64,000 nucleotides of DNA from Candidatus Scatomorpha intestinavium. Lineage in GTDB: Bacteria > Bacillota > Clostridia > Oscillospirales > Oscillospiraceae. Within the stretch, counting starts at the first letter, position 1, and each line of letters opens with the position of its first letter. Below, piece by piece: positions 60,485 to 64,000 of the stretch. The notes beneath the pieces are model-generated. The model had not been told where the DNA came from and searched no databases. It was given only the letters and a program-made list of their open reading frames with translations. The position numbers and the translations under genes are program-made. The stretch is taken from the NCBI GenBank assembly GCA_018712985.1, contig DVGA01000034.1, forward strand, positions 1-64,000, in the 5' to 3' direction.

Positions 60485-61432
60485 ATGGACAGCAACGAGC
60501 TGAAGAGCTTTGAAAACATCCTTGAGCGCGTGCCGAAAAGGGACAGGCCGATGCGCGTCATACTTGCGGGCTCAGACGGGGAAAACATGCTCAAGGGCCT
60601 GTTTGCGGCGCAGGAAAAGGGACTTGCACAGCCCGTCCTCGTCGGCGACAGGGCGCGGACCATCACCGTGCTCGAGCAGCTCGGGCTCGAGCGAGAGCCC
60701 TACACCATGGTGGACACCCCGCCGGGGCACAACATAACCCAGACCGCGATAGATATCATCAACGAGGGGGACGGGGACGTCCTGATGCGCGGCAACATCC
60801 CCACAAGGGATTTCCTTATGACCGTGCTTGAAAAGACCAACAACCTGCGCACGGACCGCCTGATGAGCCACGTTTCGCTGGCGAGCCTGCCGGAGTACCC
60901 CAAGCTGCTCGCGCTGAGCGACATGACGGTAATCATAAAGCCAAACCTGAACCAGAAAAAGGAGATCATCCGCAATATGGCGGACGCGCTGAAGGCCTTC
61001 GGATATGAGAACCCGAAGTTCGCCCTCCTCTCGCTGGTTGAGAAGGTAACCTTCCACATGCAGGACACGGTGGAGGCCCAGCGGCTCTGCCACGAGCAGA
61101 AGCAGCGCCCCTTTGCCGACTGCGAGCTCTGGGGGCCGATAGCTTACGACCTCATACTCAGCAAGGAGGCCGCAAGGCTGAAGCACTACGACTGCCCGTG
61201 GTCCGGCGGCGGCTTCGACGGGATCGTGGCGCCCGATCTCTCGACGGCCAACACCCTCGTGAAGAGCTGGCTTATCCACGCCCACGCGATAACCTGCGGC
61301 GCGGTTGTGGGCGCGAGGATACCCATCGCCCTCACCAGCCGCAGCGCCAACGAGGAGGAGACCTACCTTTCGCTCGTGTTCTGCGCGGTGCTGGACGCCT
61401 GGCGCAAGAAAAACGCCGAAGGCAAGGGCTGA
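60485..61432 (+). CDS. Phosphate acyltransferase (phosphate butyryl/acetyltransferase) family protein
   Basis: MRVILAGSDGENMLKGLFAAQEKGLAQPVLVGD…; LLSLVEKVTFHMQDTVEA. Confidence 0.85.
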   Translation: MDSNELKSFENILERVPKRDRPMRVILAGSDGENMLKGLFAAQEKGLAQPVLVGDRARTITVLEQLGLEREPYTMVDTPPGHNITQTAIDIINEGDGDVLMRGNIPTRDFLMTVLEKTNNLRTDRLMSHVSLASLPEYPKLLALSDMTVIIKPNLNQKKEIIRNMADALKAFGYENPKFALLSLVEKVTFHMQDTVEAQRLCHEQKQRPFADCELWGPIAYDLILSKEAARLKHYDCPWSGGGFDGIVAPDLSTANTLVKSWLIHAHAITCGAVVGARIPIALTSRSANEEETYLSLVFCAVLDAWRKKNAEGKG

Positions 61433-61475
61433 AAACGCGCGCGGGACAGCGCCGGCAAATAGTAAAAAACAGCCT

Positions 61476-61515
61476 CAGGGCGGCATGGCATCAAGCCATG
61501 CCGCCCTGTTTTTTT
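61476..61515 (+). terminator. Strong Rho-independent terminator
   Basis: cagggcggcatggc-atcaa-gccatgccgccctg-ttttttt. Confidence 0.9.
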
Positions 61516-61545
61516 GTCTGTGGGACTCAGGCTGCGCCCGGGCGC

Positions 61546-62328
61546 TCACCGGCCGGCGTAGACCTGGACCTCATAGTTCCAGTGCAGGATGCCGGAAACG
61601 ACGATGAGCTGCACCGTGAAGCCGGGGTAAGAGCCGTATTCCGTCCCGGCAGTGCGCAGCAGGCCGTCCAGCGTCCGCTCCCGTCTCTCCTCGTCGCAGT
61701 TGGCGCAGAGATATTTTCCCCCGGGCAGCGTTTTCAGCCCGTCCGTTTCCACATAGCGCTTGCAGACGGCGAACAGCCTTGAAACGCCGCCCTCCGTATA
61801 TATCCCGGCCAGGTCCTCGAAGTCAAAGCTGTCCTTCAGCGCGGGTGTGACCTTGTCGTAGAAATGCCCGAGATAGTTCCAGAGGTTGTCGAGCGTCGGG
61901 GACTCAAGGGTATCCGAAATCAGGATGACGCGCTCGGGGATTTCCTTCAGCACAGGGCCGCGGAGGTTTTCGCGCCCGTGCAGCTTGCTTTCATAGTCGG
62001 CCTTCGCAAGCTGGATTTTGGACTTGCCGTATTGCAGAGCGGCTATTTTTTCGTCCGCCTTTTCCTCTGCCCGCGCGAGGAAATCTACGATTTTCTCAAG
62101 GTCGTCGTACTCCAATACCTGTTTTATCTCCTTCAGGGGCAGGTCCATCAGCTGCAGCGCCCTTACGGTGTTAAGCCGCACTATGTCCTGTTCGGTGTAG
62201 TAGCGGTAGTTCGTCCACTCGTCTTTTTTGCTGGGCTTCACCAGCCCGATGCGGTCGTAGTGCCGCAGCGTTTCGCTCGTCATGTGCGCGGCCTGCGCGG
62301 CTTCGCCAACTGAAAAAAATTTTTTCAT
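61546..62328 (-). CDS. MerR-family regulator with GyrI-like C-terminal domain
   Basis: FFSVGEAAQAAHMTSETLRHYDRIGLVKPSKKDEWTNYRYYTEQDIVRLNTVRALQLMDLPLKEIKQVLE. Confidence 0.9.
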   Translation of the reverse strand: MKKFFSVGEAAQAAHMTSETLRHYDRIGLVKPSKKDEWTNYRYYTEQDIVRLNTVRALQLMDLPLKEIKQVLEYDDLEKIVDFLARAEEKADEKIAALQYGKSKIQLAKADYESKLHGRENLRGPVLKEIPERVILISDTLESPTLDNLWNYLGHFYDKVTPALKDSFDFEDLAGIYTEGGVSRLFAVCKRYVETDGLKTLPGGKYLCANCDEERRERTLDGLLRTAGTEYGSYPGFTVQLIVVSGILHWNYEVQVYAGR

Positions 62329-62344
62329 TTTTCTATTTCACCTC

Positions 62345-62375
62345 TTGACCTTTGTGTAACACAAAGGTTCATAAT
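62345..62375 (+). promoter_or_regulatory. MerR-type promoter/operator with 19-bp spacer and 21-bp palindrome
   Basis: TTGACC-(19)-CATAAT with ACCTTTGTGT-A-ACACAAAGGT (62348-62368). Confidence 0.85.
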
Positions 62376-62440
62376 GCATTTTAGCACAGGGCGGCGCTGA
62401 AATCAACGGCCGTCCGGCGCCGTTGAGGAGGAATTGACGA

Positions 62441-63292
62441 ATGATAGAGCTCAGGCAGGTGACAAAGCGGTACGGGCAGGCGGCCGTGCTGAAAAACATC
62501 ACGATGACGGTCGGAGAGCCGGGAATTTACTGCCTGCTCGGCCGGAACGGGGCGGGGAAGACGACGCTGCTCAAGTCGATCGCGGGGTATCAGGACATTA
62601 CGGACGGCTCCATCACCGTGGGCGGCAGGGCGATATCCACCGCTGCAATGGATACGGGCGTCAGCTATATCGAAAACTTTGCAAGGCACTTCAACCTGCC
62701 AGTCAGGAAGCTGCTGAAGATAGCCTCAGAGGTAAACCCGGAGTACGATTACGATTTCGCCTCGGAGATGATGGAGCGCTTCGAGCTGGACGGGAGGAAA
62801 AAGTTCAACCACCTCTCCCTCGGCATGAAAACAATGGTCTCGACGATCATCTGCCTTGCCAGCAACCGGGAGGTGATCCTGCTGGACGAGCCCGTCCTCG
62901 GCTTCGACGCGATCATGCGCGTGGAGTTTTACGACATGCTGGCGGAGAGCTTTGAAAAGCACCCCAGGATCATCATCGTGTCCACACATATAATCGAGGA
63001 AATCGCAAAGACGATTGAGAAGCTGATCATAATAGACCGCGGCAGCATCCTCTTCTTCGACACGCTGCGGGCCGTTGAGACAAAGGCGTTCAGCGTGAGC
63101 GGGCTGCAAAGTGCCGTCGAGGCGGCGACACAGGGGCTGAAGGTGATAGGTCAGGACACTCTCGGAGGGCTTGTGACGCGCTATATTTTCGACAGGCCGC
63201 CAGAACCAGCCGCGCAGATTGAAATCTGCCCGCTTTCATTGCAGGATTTCTTCATACAGATGGTGGGGCACAAAGGGGGCGGAAAAAGATGA
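62441..63292 (+). CDS. ABC transporter ATP-binding protein
   Basis: GRNGAGKTTLLKSIAGYQ, LSLGMKTMVSTIICLASNREVILLDEPVLGFD. Confidence 0.93.
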   Translation: MIELRQVTKRYGQAAVLKNITMTVGEPGIYCLLGRNGAGKTTLLKSIAGYQDITDGSITVGGRAISTAAMDTGVSYIENFARHFNLPVRKLLKIASEVNPEYDYDFASEMMERFELDGRKKFNHLSLGMKTMVSTIICLASNREVILLDEPVLGFDAIMRVEFYDMLAESFEKHPRIIIVSTHIIEEIAKTIEKLIIIDRGSILFFDTLRAVETKAFSVSGLQSAVEAATQGLKVIGQDTLGGLVTRYIFDRPPEPAAQIEICPLSLQDFFIQMVGHKGGGKR

Positions 63293-63936
63293 GGGCAATT
63301 TTAGCGGTTGTAAAACGCCTGCTTGCGAGCAACAAGATAAGCTTCATTATCACAGCCGTTGTGACGGTGTGCGCCACCTCGTCCGGCGAGACGGTGCTGA
63401 GCAACGGGAACTACACCTGGCTGCTCGCCGTGCTGAGCCCGTTCTTCTTCGTGTTTTATGATTTTTCAAAGCTGATACACCTCGGCGCGAGCAAGCGGGA
63501 CTACTATCTCGGCTGCCTCGCGGCCTACGCCCTCCTCGCGCTGGGCATTTCGCTCGCCAATACGGCTATACACCTTGTTATCGACCCGGCGTATCAGGCG
63601 CGGACGGTCATAAACCTGATGGACGTGTGCCGCTGGACGGAAAACGGGATTATCGCCGCGGCGCTGCAGCAGGCATGCTTCCTGCTGCTCGTCATGATCT
63701 TCCTGCACGTGCTGCTGTCCATGCAGGCGCACTGGTATGGCTGGCTGACGGACGCTGTGCTGGTTGCGGTAATCTGCGTCTTTACGCCCATTGCGCCGCT
63801 GCGCTCCGTGCTGGCCGGATTTTTCGGCCTCATAATGCTCAACGGCAATGCCCTGGTACACACCGCCGTCTGCCTGATGCTGAGCGCGGCACTGGCGCTC
63901 GCGGGGCTCTGGGTGCTGAAGCGGAAGACGCTGTAG
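63289..63936 (+). CDS. Membrane protein, probable ABC permease partner
   Basis: About 6 TM segments; overlaps the end of the ATPase gene. Confidence 0.7.
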   Translation: MRAILAVVKRLLASNKISFIITAVVTVCATSSGETVLSNGNYTWLLAVLSPFFFVFYDFSKLIHLGASKRDYYLGCLAAYALLALGISLANTAIHLVIDPAYQARTVINLMDVCRWTENGIIAAALQQACFLLLVMIFLHVLLSMQAHWYGWLTDAVLVAVICVFTPIAPLRSVLAGFFGLIMLNGNALVHTAVCLMLSAALALAGLWVLKRKTL

Positions 63937-63950
63937 GCGGAGGTGCGGCC

Positions 63951-64000
63951 ATGATCCGGATAAAAGCGGTTGACGCGCAGAACATATTGGAGGTCTGCGG
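63951..64000 (+). CDS. Start of a further CDS truncated by window end (possibly GNAT acetyltransferase)
   Basis: SD ggcggaggtgcggcc-ATG; MIRIKAVDAQNILEVC…. Confidence 0.45.
   Translation, partial: MIRIKAVDAQNILEVC

Overview
The window is about 64 kb of a GC-rich Firmicutes chromosome; gene content suggests a gut clostridial (Oscillospiraceae-like) lineage, which is inference. Coding is dense on both strands. There are no rRNA or tRNA genes, no CRISPR array and no recognisable transposon. Main blocks: a livKHMGF-type branched-chain amino-acid ABC transporter operon (minus strand); tmRNA (ssrA) with smpB nearby; a WalRK-type locus (walR, walK, YycH/YycI-like, murA, walJ-like, rlmH); polysaccharide genes; a catabolic operon from larE to larC; a sigma/RsgI-like pair with tandem PepSY repeats; a 2-oxoacid:ferredoxin oxidoreductase, PanE-like reductase and CoA-transferase operon; guaB, sirtuin, tmk-like, 5-FCL and mltG genes; and a MerR/ABC pair. 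Two signals stand out. (1) Positions 29950-40571 hold a complete nickel-pincer (NPN) cofactor toolkit (LarE, LarB, LarC) and a LarA homologue with all signature residues. They surround a KdgT-type permease, glycerate kinase, PdxA2-like dehydrogenase, DUF1537 kinase and split UxaA/SuyAB-like dehydratase. This predicts a nickel-dependent C2 epimerase feeding a (four-carbon?) sugar-acid pathway. (2) Upstream of the liv operon is an 89-codon ORF with an IlvL-like Ile/Leu/Val run, followed by an intrinsic terminator and a plausible competing antiterminator. This looks like ribosome-mediated attenuation of an amino-acid transporter. All family names come from reading the translations; no database search was run.
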